Source of the DNA: Aestuariispira insulae
GTDB taxonomy: Bacteria > Pseudomonadota > Alphaproteobacteria > UBA8366 > Aestuariispiraceae
DNA: 64,000 nt
Direction: 5' to 3'
NCBI RefSeq assembly: GCF_003385955.1
Contig: NZ_QRDW01000002.1
Coordinates: 1 to 64,000 of the forward strand
Below the pieces are notes generated by a model. It searched no databases. It was not told the DNA's origin and saw nothing but the letters and a program-made list of their open reading frames with translations. Each line of letters starts with the position of its first letter. Positions within the stretch are counted from its first letter, which is position 1. The translations under genes and the position numbers were made by a program. Shown here one piece after another: positions 26,145 to 34,790 of this stretch.

Positions 26145-27686
26145 ATGAAGCTGGATATCCGGGGCGAAAACAGGGTCGGCATCACGCAGGAAGTCTTGGC
26201 GGTGCTCTCCGCCGAAGGGCTGGATGTGGCCCAGGTAGAGGTGATCACCCATCATATCTATTGCGAGATCAAGGGCGTGCGAAAACGTGATCTGCCTCGG
26301 TTGAATATAAAACTGCGCCAGGTGCCGGGGATCGAACAGGCTGAAGAGATCGACCTGCTGCCGGGAGAACGCCGTAGGATGCAACTGCATACTATCTTGG
26401 AGGCGCTGGATGTGCCCGTCCTGGCGGTGGACGGCACCGGCAAGATCATTCAGGCCAATCGCAGCGCAGTTGCTGCAGCGGGGTTAGAGGAAGACCGCTT
26501 ACGCACTTTTCAGTTGGACCATCTGCTGGAGGATCCGGGCCTGATGGGGGACCTGCAGGCCAATGAATTCACCCTGCCGGACCGGGAAGTTAGCCTGGCG
26601 GGTCAGGCCTATCTGCTGCAGGCGACCCCCTTGCGCGAGCGGGACCATTCGGAAGACGCACCCAGCGGCTGCGTGATCCTGCTGCAGTCGCCGGGCCGGC
26701 TGGGGGTGGTGCTTTCCGCCATGCAGCGGCGCGAAGTCCAGGGGCTGGAGGCAATCATCGGCAGCTCGCGCCCGATGAAACGTCTGAAGCAACAGGCCGC
26801 ACGGGTGGGCGCGGTCGAAGCACCGCTGCTGATCTTAGGCGAGACCGGCGTGGGCAAGGAATTGCTGGCCCGGGCCTGTCATGAGGTGAGCCCGCGCCGG
26901 GGCAGTGCTTTCCTTGCGCTGAACTGTGCCTCCCTGCCGGAAGGTTTGGCGGAATCGGAATTGTTCGGCTATGTGCCGGGTGCCTTCACCAGCGCCAGCC
27001 GGTCGGGCAAACCGGGCCTGTTGGAGCTTGCCGATGGCGGTACGCTGTTTTTGGATGAAGTGGGGGAGCTGACCCCATACTTGCAGGCAAAGCTGTTGCG
27101 GTTCCTGCAGGATGGCACTTTCCGCCGGGTCGGCGGCGCGAAGGAAATCTCCGTGGATGTGCGGGTGATATCCGCCACCAACCGGGACCTGGAAAAAATG
27201 GCGAGCCAGGGTGCTTTTCGCGAGGATTTGTTTTATCGCCTGAATGTGCTGAGTTTGACCGCGCCGCCGTTGCGTGATCGCGCCGAGGATATCCCGCTGC
27301 TGGCGCAGACTTTTCTGGAGCGGGCTGCCGCCCAGGTCGGGCGCGACCCAGCCCCCAGATTGACCGGCCAGGCAACCGCCCGTTTGGCCTCTGCCCCCTG
27401 GCCCGGCAATGTGCGCCAGCTGGAAAATGTGATTTTCCGGGCGGTCTCACTGACCGATGGGCCTTTTATCGAGGCGGATGATTTGGAGATCGGTCCGGTT
27501 GGCGGCCCGGCCACGGACATGAAGGTCGAGCCGGACAGCTATGCCGATGCCCATGAGGCTTTTGAACGCGACCTGTTCCGCAGGCTCTATCCGAAATACC
27601 CCAGTTCGCGAAAACTGGCGGACCGGCTAGGGGTTTCCCACACCACCGTTGCGCAGAAACTGAAGCGTTATGGTTTGGGGCGGTAA
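26145..27686 (+). CDS. TyrR-like sigma-54-interaction-domain regulator with ACT domain
   Basis: This 513-residue protein is the same length as E. coli TyrR. It starts with an ACT-like ligand domain (MKLDIRGENRVGITQEVLAV), then a PAS-like segment (LDVPVLAVDGTGKIIQANRS). Next is an AAA+ domain with Walker A GETGVGKE (about 232), GAFTSA loop (about 279), Walker B LFLDEVGEL and PWPGNVRQLEN. A C-terminal Fis-type helix-turn-helix (SSRKLADRLGVSHTTVAQKLKRYG) ends it. The position suggests control of methionine degradation by an amino-acid ligand. No well-spaced ribosome site precedes the ATG. Confidence 0.92.
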   Translation: MKLDIRGENRVGITQEVLAVLSAEGLDVAQVEVITHHIYCEIKGVRKRDLPRLNIKLRQVPGIEQAEEIDLLPGERRRMQLHTILEALDVPVLAVDGTGKIIQANRSAVAAAGLEEDRLRTFQLDHLLEDPGLMGDLQANEFTLPDREVSLAGQAYLLQATPLRERDHSEDAPSGCVILLQSPGRLGVVLSAMQRREVQGLEAIIGSSRPMKRLKQQAARVGAVEAPLLILGETGVGKELLARACHEVSPRRGSAFLALNCASLPEGLAESELFGYVPGAFTSASRSGKPGLLELADGGTLFLDEVGELTPYLQAKLLRFLQDGTFRRVGGAKEISVDVRVISATNRDLEKMASQGAFREDLFYRLNVLSLTAPPLRDRAEDIPLLAQTFLERAAAQVGRDPAPRLTGQATARLASAPWPGNVRQLENVIFRAVSLTDGPFIEADDLEIGPVGGPATDMKVEPDSYADAHEAFERDLFRRLYPKYPSSRKLADRLGVSHTTVAQKLKRYGLGR

Positions 27687-27692
27687 CCGGCG

Positions 27693-28217
27693 TTAGAATG
27701 CTTCGCAAATGTAATTTGCATATTCCCGCGCCGGTCTTCCATCAGTTGGCAAAATCGCTACACCCTGTTTATCGGTATCTTCCAAAACAAAGATCATGTC
27801 CGGGTGGTTCCCGGATTGAAAAAAAGGGGAGGAATCACAACGGCGGATAAAATCCAGATTAAAGCTGTTGATCATGACGCTTTTGAAATTCGGATCCATG
27901 CGATGGGATTCCATCGCGCAGTTGGTGTCTAAATCGCGGTTGCTCATGATGAAAAAACCATCGCCTTCCTGGGCAAAGTCGGCGGATCGAAATTCGTCCG
28001 CGTTTTTTTCACTGCCCGTCAATGCCAAATCATCTTGAACGAATTTGCCGGCAAGTTCGGAAAACCAGACAGGATCATCAGCATCTCCGTTTAGGTAGGG
28101 CAGGCACACCTCTTCGACAGCTCTATGCACCAGACCTGTTTGGGTAACTGATTTGTTCTGGCTCTGGCATGCGGATAAACCCAGCAGAAGAAAAAAGAGG
28201 GTAGTTATTGTTTTCAT
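27693..28217 (-). CDS. Small lipoprotein of unknown function
   Basis: This is a 174-residue protein with a lipoprotein signal (FFLLLGLSAC, Cys17). The mature part is acidic and has four or so further Cys residues (VCLPYL, NCAMESH, RRCDSS, ICEAF), which could form disulfides in the periplasm. I do not recognise the family. It lies 3 bases downstream of the RidA gene and is probably cotranscribed with it; it converges with the TyrR-like gene. Confidence 0.75.
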   Translation of the reverse strand: MKTITTLFFLLLGLSACQSQNKSVTQTGLVHRAVEEVCLPYLNGDADDPVWFSELAGKFVQDDLALTGSEKNADEFRSADFAQEGDGFFIMSNRDLDTNCAMESHRMDPNFKSVMINSFNLDFIRRCDSSPFFQSGNHPDMIFVLEDTDKQGVAILPTDGRPAREYANYICEAF

Positions 28218-28220
28218 TTT

Positions 28221-28700
28221 TTAGTCCTGAATTTCAGCAATGACGGCCAGTTCAATCGAGATGTTTTTCGGCAGGATCCGGGGGCCGAAAGCGGTGCGGG
28301 CATGGCCGGCGCGATCGTCCAAAACCGCGTTGAACAGATCGGAAACACCGTCGATAACGCCTGGCTGATCAAAAAAATCGTCGGCGCTGGCCACATGGCC
28401 GTCAATCCGGACAATCTGTTTGAGCGCGTTGAAGTCCCCCAGTTCGGCCCGGATGCGCGCCAATGTGTTCAGGCCTGCGATCTTGGCCGCCGCGTAACCT
28501 TCTTCCGGGGTCAGGTCCAGGCCGACCCGCCCGGGATAAACCACCTTGCCATCCTGGATCGGCATCTGGGCCGACAGGAACAGCAAATTGCCGGAACGGG
28601 CGGCAGGCAGATAGGAGCCTGCTGGCGCGCTTGGTTCCGGCAGCTCGAGCCCCATCCTTTCCAGGCAGGCCAAGACGGTGGCGTCAAAATCAACGGTCAT
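28221..28700 (-). CDS. RidA family enamine/imine deaminase-like protein
   Basis: This is a 159-residue RidA/YjgF-type protein of the longer subgroup (SGNLLFLSAQMPIQDGKVVYPGRVG, AKIAGLNTLARIRAELGD, ARTAFGPRILPKNISIEL). RidA proteins hydrolyse reactive 2-aminoacrylate or 2-aminocrotonate to 2-oxo acids. Methionine gamma-lyase releases 2-aminocrotonate on the way to 2-oxobutyrate, so its nearness to mdeA suggests a shared pathway; this is inference. The Arg that binds substrate carboxylate may be the R in ARTAFG. Confidence 0.87.
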   Translation of the reverse strand: MTVDFDATVLACLERMGLELPEPSAPAGSYLPAARSGNLLFLSAQMPIQDGKVVYPGRVGLDLTPEEGYAAAKIAGLNTLARIRAELGDFNALKQIVRIDGHVASADDFFDQPGVIDGVSDLFNAVLDDRAGHARTAFGPRILPKNISIELAVIAEIQD

Positions 28701-28710
28701 TCAAAGATTT

Positions 28711-28736
28711 CCCCCGGCAGATTAAATTGCCGGGGG
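28711..28736. terminator. Hairpin after the type I secretion operon
   Basis: CCCCCGGCA pairs with TGCCGGGGG between the hlyD stop and the ridA start (both minus strand). The T-run after the stem on the minus strand is short (AAATCTTTG), so it is a moderate terminator candidate. Confidence 0.55.
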
Positions 28737-28774
28737 AGTATTGAGGAATAGAAAGCGTAAAGCAATCAATTGGT

Positions 28775-30088
28775 TCAGCTTTCCCGGAAGGCGCGGTTAA
28801 ACCCTTTGCTGATCGGTTCAAACAGATATTCCAGCATTGTTTTCCGTCCGGCATGAATGAAGGTTTCCGCCTCCATGCCCGGCACCAGTTCCACTGTTGC
28901 AATGCTGTCATCTGTTTTCAGCAGGGACAATTCCGCCTGATAAAATTCCTCGCCCGTTTTTTCATCAACCAGCCGGTCGGCGGAGATGGAAAGCAGTTGC
29001 GCGTCCAGCGGCTTTGCGGTGCGCTGGTTGAAGGCCGATATGCGGACCTGGGCATTCTGGCCGATCCGGACAATGTCGATATCCTTGGGCGCGATCCGGG
29101 CCTGAATGATCAGGTTCCCCTGGTTGGGGACGATATCCATCAGGTTGCTGCCCGGTGCCACGACACCGTTTTTGGAATGGATCTGCAGCCCGACCACGGT
29201 CCCGGAAATGGGCGCGCGAACCTCGGTGCGCTCCAGAACATCCAGGGAAGCATGAATGCGCTCATTCAGGTCCCGCAATTCCGCCTGGGTGAGCTTTAGC
29301 TGCTCCATCACCTCCTTAACGCTCTGATTGGAAAGCTCGGTGATGCGAAGGTCGGTTTCCCCGATGCTTTGCTGGGCGCGGGCGATCTGGGCATGATGCA
29401 TATTCTTGCTGCCCAGGATCTGGGCGGCCTGGCGCTGCAACTGCAGCAGGCGCGGCACCCGGGCCAGGCCTTTGTCCACCATGCTTTGCACATTCTTGAT
29501 CTCACGATCGATCAATTCCAACTGGCGGGTCTCGGCGGCCATTTGCCCTTGGATGCCCTTGATTTCCTCGCGGTATTGGGCATTACGCTGCCGCAGGATG
29601 GCTATCTGGCCTTTCAGTGAGGCCTGGCGGGACTGGAAAATGATTTTCTGGTTCTGAACGATATCGGCGATGGTCGGATCACTGGCAAGTTTGAGCAAAT
29701 CGTCGGGGAAACGGATTTGTCCGAGGCTGTCGCGCTCGGCCCGAAGCCTGGCTTCCACGGCCAGGGCCTCCATTCTGCGGCCCGATAACAGGCCCAGCAT
29801 GGCTTTGGCCTTGGTATCATCCAACCGGACCAGGGGACGGCCCTCTTCCACATAATCGCCATCACGGACCAGAATTTCGGCAATGATGCCGCCTTCCAAA
29901 TGCTGCACGGTCTTGCGCTGGCCTTCGACGACAATCTTACCCGGCGCCACGGCGGCACTGTCCAGTGGCGCCAGGGATGACCATGCAATCAGACCGCCAA
30001 AGAAAAGGGCGGTGACCGCCGCGCCGGCAAGGGCGGGCCGGGTGATCGCGGGAGCATCCGGTTTTTGAAGAGTCGGGGTATCAGTCAT
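28775..30088 (-). CDS. HlyD family type I secretion periplasmic adaptor
   Basis: This is a 437-residue membrane-fusion protein: one N-terminal transmembrane helix (ALAGAAVTALFFGGLIAW), a split lipoyl-like domain (GKIVVEGQRKTVQHLEGGIIAEILVRDGDYVEEG), a long coiled coil (about 110-270) and a C-terminal beta-barrel (RAPISGTVVGLQIH). It bridges the ABC exporter to an outer-membrane TolC-like channel, which is not encoded here. Its start overlaps the end of the ABC gene by 8 bases. Confidence 0.94.
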   Translation of the reverse strand: MTDTPTLQKPDAPAITRPALAGAAVTALFFGGLIAWSSLAPLDSAAVAPGKIVVEGQRKTVQHLEGGIIAEILVRDGDYVEEGRPLVRLDDTKAKAMLGLLSGRRMEALAVEARLRAERDSLGQIRFPDDLLKLASDPTIADIVQNQKIIFQSRQASLKGQIAILRQRNAQYREEIKGIQGQMAAETRQLELIDREIKNVQSMVDKGLARVPRLLQLQRQAAQILGSKNMHHAQIARAQQSIGETDLRITELSNQSVKEVMEQLKLTQAELRDLNERIHASLDVLERTEVRAPISGTVVGLQIHSKNGVVAPGSNLMDIVPNQGNLIIQARIAPKDIDIVRIGQNAQVRISAFNQRTAKPLDAQLLSISADRLVDEKTGEEFYQAELSLLKTDDSIATVELVPGMEAETFIHAGRKTMLEYLFEPISKGFNRAFRES

Positions 30089-31820
30089 TTTTCACCTCCC
30101 GCAGCATGCCAAGATGCTTGCGATTTTCAGGTTCGGTAATCTTTTGGAGCATGTCGTTGCGGGCGCCGGTTTCGGCATGGCCGTCGGCATGCAGCACCAT
30201 GATCCTGTCCACATGGCGCAGGATGCTGGGTCGGTGCGTGATGACCACAGTGGTGATCGTTTCATCCTTGAGGGTCTTCAGGGATCGGATCAGGGCGGCA
30301 TCCCCCTTGAAATCCAGGCTGGCATTCGGTTCATCCAAAATCACCAGATGGGGGTCGCCAAACAGGGCCCGGGCCAGGGCGATACGCTGGCGCTGACCGC
30401 CGGACAGGGCGGCACCGCCGGCACCGATCTGGGTTTCATAGCCCTGGGGCAGATGCAGGATCATGTCATGAACCTGGGCGCGCTGGGCGGCTTTCACCAC
30501 CTGGGCTGCGTCCGCGTCGCCAAAACGGGCGATGTTTTCGCGCACCGTGCCCTCAAACAGGACGACCTCCTGCGGGAGATACCCGATATGCTGGCCCAAC
30601 GTGTCTGCGGGCCATTGCGCCATATCGGCGCTATCCAGCCGGACATGCCCTGCCTGCGGGTGGGTCAGGCCGACCATCAGCCGGGCCAGGGTAGTTTTGC
30701 CGACTGCGGTCGGTCCGGCAATGCCCAGACTTTCCCCGGCTTTCAGGGAAAAGCTGATGTTTTTCAGCAGGGATTCGCATCCTTCATGGGCATAATAGAG
30801 GCTTTCCACATCCACACGGCCCTCTGGCGCGGGCAGTTCCATGATCTCTGCATCCAGGACGGGAATGGGGCTGAGCAGGGCTTTCAAGCGCTGGTACGCA
30901 CCTTTTGCCGCGACGGCTGCCTTCCAGAAGGATATCGCCTGGTCCGCCGGGCCAAGCGCTTTGCCCAGCAGGATGGAGGAGGCGATCATGCCCCCGGCAG
31001 TCAGCTCACCGCCCAGCACCAGCCAGGCGCCAGCCCCGGTCATCGAGATCTGTAAGGCAAGCCGGGAGAATTTGGATAGTGCCGCCACCAGGCCGGACCG
31101 GCTGCTGGCCACGGCCATATCCTTCAACGCCGCTTCATTGGTCCGGGCCCAGCGCTGTACCAGATTGCCGGCAAATCCCATGGAGACGATGGTGTCGGCA
31201 TGGCGCACTGCGGTTTCCGCATTATGCAGACCGGTGATGGAATAGGCGCTGGAATTTTTCATGGGCTCATCGGTCAGCCAGTTATTCAGCAAGGCCAACA
31301 GGATCAGCATGACGGCACCGCCCACAGCCATGAAACCGAGCAGGGGATGCAAAAGAAAAATCACCGCCAGGAAAACCGGCATCCAAGGGGCGTCCAGCAT
31401 GGGAAACACGGTCGGACCGGTCAGGAAATTACGGATGATGGCAATATCCCGAAGCCCCTGGGCATTCCGGCCGCTCGCCGTTGCCGCCGCTATATTGATA
31501 TGGCGTTCCAGGGTAACATCTGAAAGCTTGCGTTCCAGCCAGGTGCCGATGGAGATCATCATTCGGCTGCGTAAAAATTCCAGGCAGGCCATGGCAACAA
31601 AGGCGATCACGACAATCAGGGTGAGATAGGTCAGGGTCTCAACACTGCCGCCACCAAGTACCCGGTCAAAAACCTGGAGCATATAAAGCGGTGCAGCAAG
31701 CATCAGCAGGTTGATTCCGAAACTGAAGGCGGTAATGGCAAAAAGGCCTTTGCGGCAGCGGCTAATAGTGGCTGTCAGACGGTTGTCATTCTGGATTTGG
31801 GTCTCATTATTATTGGTCAT
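30081..31820 (-). CDS. Type I secretion ABC transporter (PrtD/LapB-like)
   Basis: This is a 579-residue fused permease-ATPase. Five or six helices span about 25-290, then the nucleotide-binding domain has Walker A GPTAVGKTTLARL (about 367), signature LSGGQRQRIALARAL and Walker B HLVILDEPNASLD, with a final ITHRPS switch His. There is no N-terminal C39 peptidase domain, which fits export of RTX proteins by a C-terminal uncleaved signal. The start at 31820 is preferred (GGGGA 10 bases upstream). It follows its likely substrate gene. Confidence 0.94.
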   Translation of the reverse strand: MTNNNETQIQNDNRLTATISRCRKGLFAITAFSFGINLLMLAAPLYMLQVFDRVLGGGSVETLTYLTLIVVIAFVAMACLEFLRSRMMISIGTWLERKLSDVTLERHINIAAATASGRNAQGLRDIAIIRNFLTGPTVFPMLDAPWMPVFLAVIFLLHPLLGFMAVGGAVMLILLALLNNWLTDEPMKNSSAYSITGLHNAETAVRHADTIVSMGFAGNLVQRWARTNEAALKDMAVASSRSGLVAALSKFSRLALQISMTGAGAWLVLGGELTAGGMIASSILLGKALGPADQAISFWKAAVAAKGAYQRLKALLSPIPVLDAEIMELPAPEGRVDVESLYYAHEGCESLLKNISFSLKAGESLGIAGPTAVGKTTLARLMVGLTHPQAGHVRLDSADMAQWPADTLGQHIGYLPQEVVLFEGTVRENIARFGDADAAQVVKAAQRAQVHDMILHLPQGYETQIGAGGAALSGGQRQRIALARALFGDPHLVILDEPNASLDFKGDAALIRSLKTLKDETITTVVITHRPSILRHVDRIMVLHADGHAETGARNDMLQKITEPENRKHLGMLREVKND

Positions 31821-31850
31821 TTCCCGATGTCCCCGTTTGAATTGGTCTGA

Positions 31851-31885
31851 AAAACGAACCGGCGATGGATGTGCCATCGCCGGTT
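31851..31885 (-). terminator. Intrinsic terminator between RTX substrate gene and exporter
   Basis: On the minus strand AACCGGCGATGG and CCATCGCCGGTT form a 12-bp stem with a 5-base loop, followed by CGTTTTTC. It sits between the stop of the secreted-protein gene and the exporter start. It would allow more substrate than exporter mRNA by partial readthrough. Confidence 0.8.
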
Positions 31886-31895
31886 TGCCATGAAA

Positions 31896-34343
31896 TCAGA
31901 AGATGAAGTTGTCTTCCGTCAGGTCATCCGTTTGAACCCCATAGAGGGAAACTGTTTCCCCGGTTCCGAAATCAAGGATGACCCGGGTATCGGTCTCGAT
32001 TGCGCCGGCAATCACTTCGCTGAAATTGCTGACCGAGGCGACGTTTCGCAGATCCACGCGATCTTCATCAGCGTTAAAGTCAAAGATGCGATCATTGCCG
32101 TCGCCATCACTAAAGACGAAGGTATCACTGCCTTCTCCGCCCCAGATGATGTCGCTGCCACCGCCGCCTTCAATGACGTCGTCGCCGCCTTCACCATGAA
32201 TTTCGTCATTGCCGGTGCCGCCGTAGATATCGTTGGGCAAGGCATCCCCAATCAGGATATCGCCGGAGGCACTACCCTCCACATCAACGGACTCGATGGT
32301 GATATCGAGGGCGATATCGCCATAACCCGGGATCGATACGCTGAGGCTGTCATTTTCGTAACTATCCAGCCCTTCGGGCAATTCCAGCGTGATATCAAAG
32401 GTATAATCACCCGGCCCGGCATCTTCATAAACCGACGGGGTGACGCCTGCGACATAGCCGAAATCATCGTCAGTGATATCCAGGGTCAGATCGACCGTGG
32501 CATCCTTGAGGCCGCTGGTGATCGCGTCGGTGATGTTGGAGCTGTCGGAGGCAAGCTCCGTCACGGTGCCAAAACCCCAGCTGTCCACCAGTTCCTGATA
32601 GGTGTCGATCTGGTCTGCGGTCACGGCGAATACCGGTACGATGCCTGCCGCTTCCAGAAGCGCGCCCACATCGGCGGGATCGGGATAATCCTCATCCTCC
32701 AGATCGGTGTCCAGATCATTGGGCGCGGCGTCGGCATAGTCGCCTGCCTGATGGAAGGGGGCGTCTGTTGCCAGTACCACAAACTTTTGGGCGCCGTCGC
32801 GGAAGCCGATTTCTTCCCCGCGCAGGGCAACCTGCACCAGCGCTTCCAATTGGGCTTCGTGCCAATCCGCGCCGTAATTGGTGAACAGGTCCATCAGACT
32901 CTGTGTTGAGGCATCAATATCTGTCGTGACCGCCTGATGGGTCTGATAGACATAATCCCCATAGGTCTCGCTGCCGAACGGTTCAACGGGTTTGTCCACG
33001 AAGCTGCCGACCCCAAACGCGGCGTCATATTCCGCCGACAGGCTTTCGATGATGCCCGGGAACTGTTCTTGCACATTGGGCAGATCGTCCCAGAAGGATC
33101 CGGACAGATCCTGGACCATGAAGACGTCAAATTTGTCGGGCAGTTCGGTGACGGTAACATCGACGGAAACGGTCACAGTTGAATCTGCTGACAGGGTTAC
33201 AGAGATGGGGACGGTTTCGCCATTGCTGTCGCCCAGATCCACCTCGATGACATCAACCGGTTCAGGCTCTGGCTCAGGCTCTGGCTCCGGTTCGGGTTCC
33301 GGCGGATCCAGGATTTCAATTTCCATATGCTCCAGGTTTCGGACGTTCAGGCCGAAGGAGGTTTCATAGACTGGATGTTGGCCGCCCCGGTCGCTGGCGT
33401 CGTTGAAGGCATGGCCGGACGAGTTCTTAACGTCGGCATTTTCCGCGATCCAGGCTTCCAGGTCCGCCAGTTCCTCCTGATAGGTTTCGTATTCTTCCTG
33501 GGTCAGCCGCAGGACCAGGGTGTCAGAACCTTTGCCGCCGTCATACCAATCCAGATTGCCTGTATTTTCAGACATTGTGTAAATGAGCCGGTCGTCGCCC
33601 TTCTCCCCATCCACCACATCTTCACCAGCGCCGCCATCAAGCGTGTCGTCGCCATGGCCGCCGCGCAGCCAGTCATCATTGCCGCCGCCGCTGACATCAT
33701 CATCGCCTTTCTTACCGCTGATGATATCGACACCGTCATCGCCCGCGATCACCTCATCCTGGCCTTTGCCGGTGACCCGGCTGTCGGCACGGGTTGTGTA
33801 ATCAGAGGGGGAGGGGCGGTCGGGCTTGCCACGATCGGGCTCTTCAATCACTTCATCCACGAAAGAGACTGGGTCGGTTGTGGGAGAATCCGCCAGCACA
33901 TCTTCGTCACCCGTGCCGGTTTCCGTCCCGTCGGAAACGGCTGCCGGTGGAGCTGCAGGGCTGCTGTCAGAAGAATCACGCCCAAGGCCTTCATCGCGTT
34001 CGGACCGGCCGCGGCCACGGCCTGGCGCGTCACCGGAACGTCCTGGCGCACTGGCATAGGTGGGGCTATCGTCACCGCCGGCGGAAATGTCGCCGCCGGA
34101 ACTTTCTGTGCCATCATCGCCAGATTCATCATCCTCGTCAGAATAGCTGCCACCACCTTCTGTCGTGCCGGACGCGGCCCCGGCACCTACATAAGAGGCG
34201 TCGCCGCTTGAATCGGGGGGGAATTCGTCAGATAGGATATCCGATCCCAAATCCGACGGGAGAATGTCTTCGTCAATAAGGTCCGAACCCGCAATATCAC
34301 TGCCAGGGAATGGGCCAGGCTTAATGTCTGTTGGACGTGCCAT
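31896..34343 (-). CDS. Type I secreted RTX protein with integrin beta-I-like (VWA) domain
   Basis: This is an 815-residue acidic protein without signal peptide. Residues 1-190 are low-complexity Ser/Gly/Asp. RTX Ca-binding repeats lie at about 190-260 (GGHGDDTLDGGAGEDVVDG) and 690-745, with a Pro-Glu repeat linker at about 346-361. From about 405 to 610 lies a VWA domain with MIDAS D412-L-S-G-S416, then WDD, GSFVDKPVEPF, IGFRDGAQKFVVLATDA, GIVPVFAVTAD and ASDSSNI, in the order and spacing of integrin beta-I domains. Flanking beta segments resemble the two halves of an integrin hybrid domain. The start at 34343 has AAGGAG upstream; the exporter genes follow. A surface adhesin role is inferred. 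Confidence 0.88.
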   Translation of the reverse strand: MARPTDIKPGPFPGSDIAGSDLIDEDILPSDLGSDILSDEFPPDSSGDASYVGAGAASGTTEGGGSYSDEDDESGDDGTESSGGDISAGGDDSPTYASAPGRSGDAPGRGRGRSERDEGLGRDSSDSSPAAPPAAVSDGTETGTGDEDVLADSPTTDPVSFVDEVIEEPDRGKPDRPSPSDYTTRADSRVTGKGQDEVIAGDDGVDIISGKKGDDDVSGGGNDDWLRGGHGDDTLDGGAGEDVVDGEKGDDRLIYTMSENTGNLDWYDGGKGSDTLVLRLTQEEYETYQEELADLEAWIAENADVKNSSGHAFNDASDRGGQHPVYETSFGLNVRNLEHMEIEILDPPEPEPEPEPEPEPEPVDVIEVDLGDSNGETVPISVTLSADSTVTVSVDVTVTELPDKFDVFMVQDLSGSFWDDLPNVQEQFPGIIESLSAEYDAAFGVGSFVDKPVEPFGSETYGDYVYQTHQAVTTDIDASTQSLMDLFTNYGADWHEAQLEALVQVALRGEEIGFRDGAQKFVVLATDAPFHQAGDYADAAPNDLDTDLEDEDYPDPADVGALLEAAGIVPVFAVTADQIDTYQELVDSWGFGTVTELASDSSNITDAITSGLKDATVDLTLDITDDDFGYVAGVTPSVYEDAGPGDYTFDITLELPEGLDSYENDSLSVSIPGYGDIALDITIESVDVEGSASGDILIGDALPNDIYGGTGNDEIHGEGGDDVIEGGGGSDIIWGGEGSDTFVFSDGDGNDRIFDFNADEDRVDLRNVASVSNFSEVIAGAIETDTRVILDFGTGETVSLYGVQTDDLTEDNFIF

Positions 34344-34790
34344 GGTCTGGGCTCCTTGCTCTAACTTGTTTCCTGCCCCAAGCTCCAGCAAAGACGACAA
34401 TTCCACATGAATTAACCAAGCCTGTGAAACTGCCGCTCCCGTTTTAAGAGAAGGCTAATGATTAGGTGGATAACTGGGCAATAAGTTAAACAAGACGCTG
34501 TTTCACGCCGAAATGCGGGAGATTTCGCGTAGTTTTTCCATAAAATGCCTTACAGGGGGCAAGGCTTTGTTTCTTTGGGTGAATTTAAAGTTATTGGAAT
34601 GAAACTAAAGAACAGACGGGGCTGATCCCCCACTTTTGCGGCAATTCCTCTCGGACTTCTCACATCCATGTGATTGGCTGTGAGACCAGCAATTCTCATT
34701 GGCCCTGTTCATCCGTGGAAAATGGCCCTGATGAAGGGGAGGTCGATCCGGCTATTGTGGGGTCTATTCAAAGACTTCACGGAACCTCTC
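34344..34790. other. Intergenic region, divergent promoters
   Basis: This 447-base gap separates the RTX gene (minus) from the LysE gene (plus). It is AT-richer near 34430-34620, where both promoters probably lie. I see only short dyads (GGGG-CTGAT-CCCC near 34618, CTCACA...TGTGAG near 34658) and no coding frame that I can support. Confidence 0.5.

Noticed and set aside
33260-33304. Short tandem DNA repeat suggestive of a CRISPR or phase-variable tract
   Set aside because: It encodes the Pro-Glu linker of the RTX protein in frame; the unit is 6 bases with no spacers.
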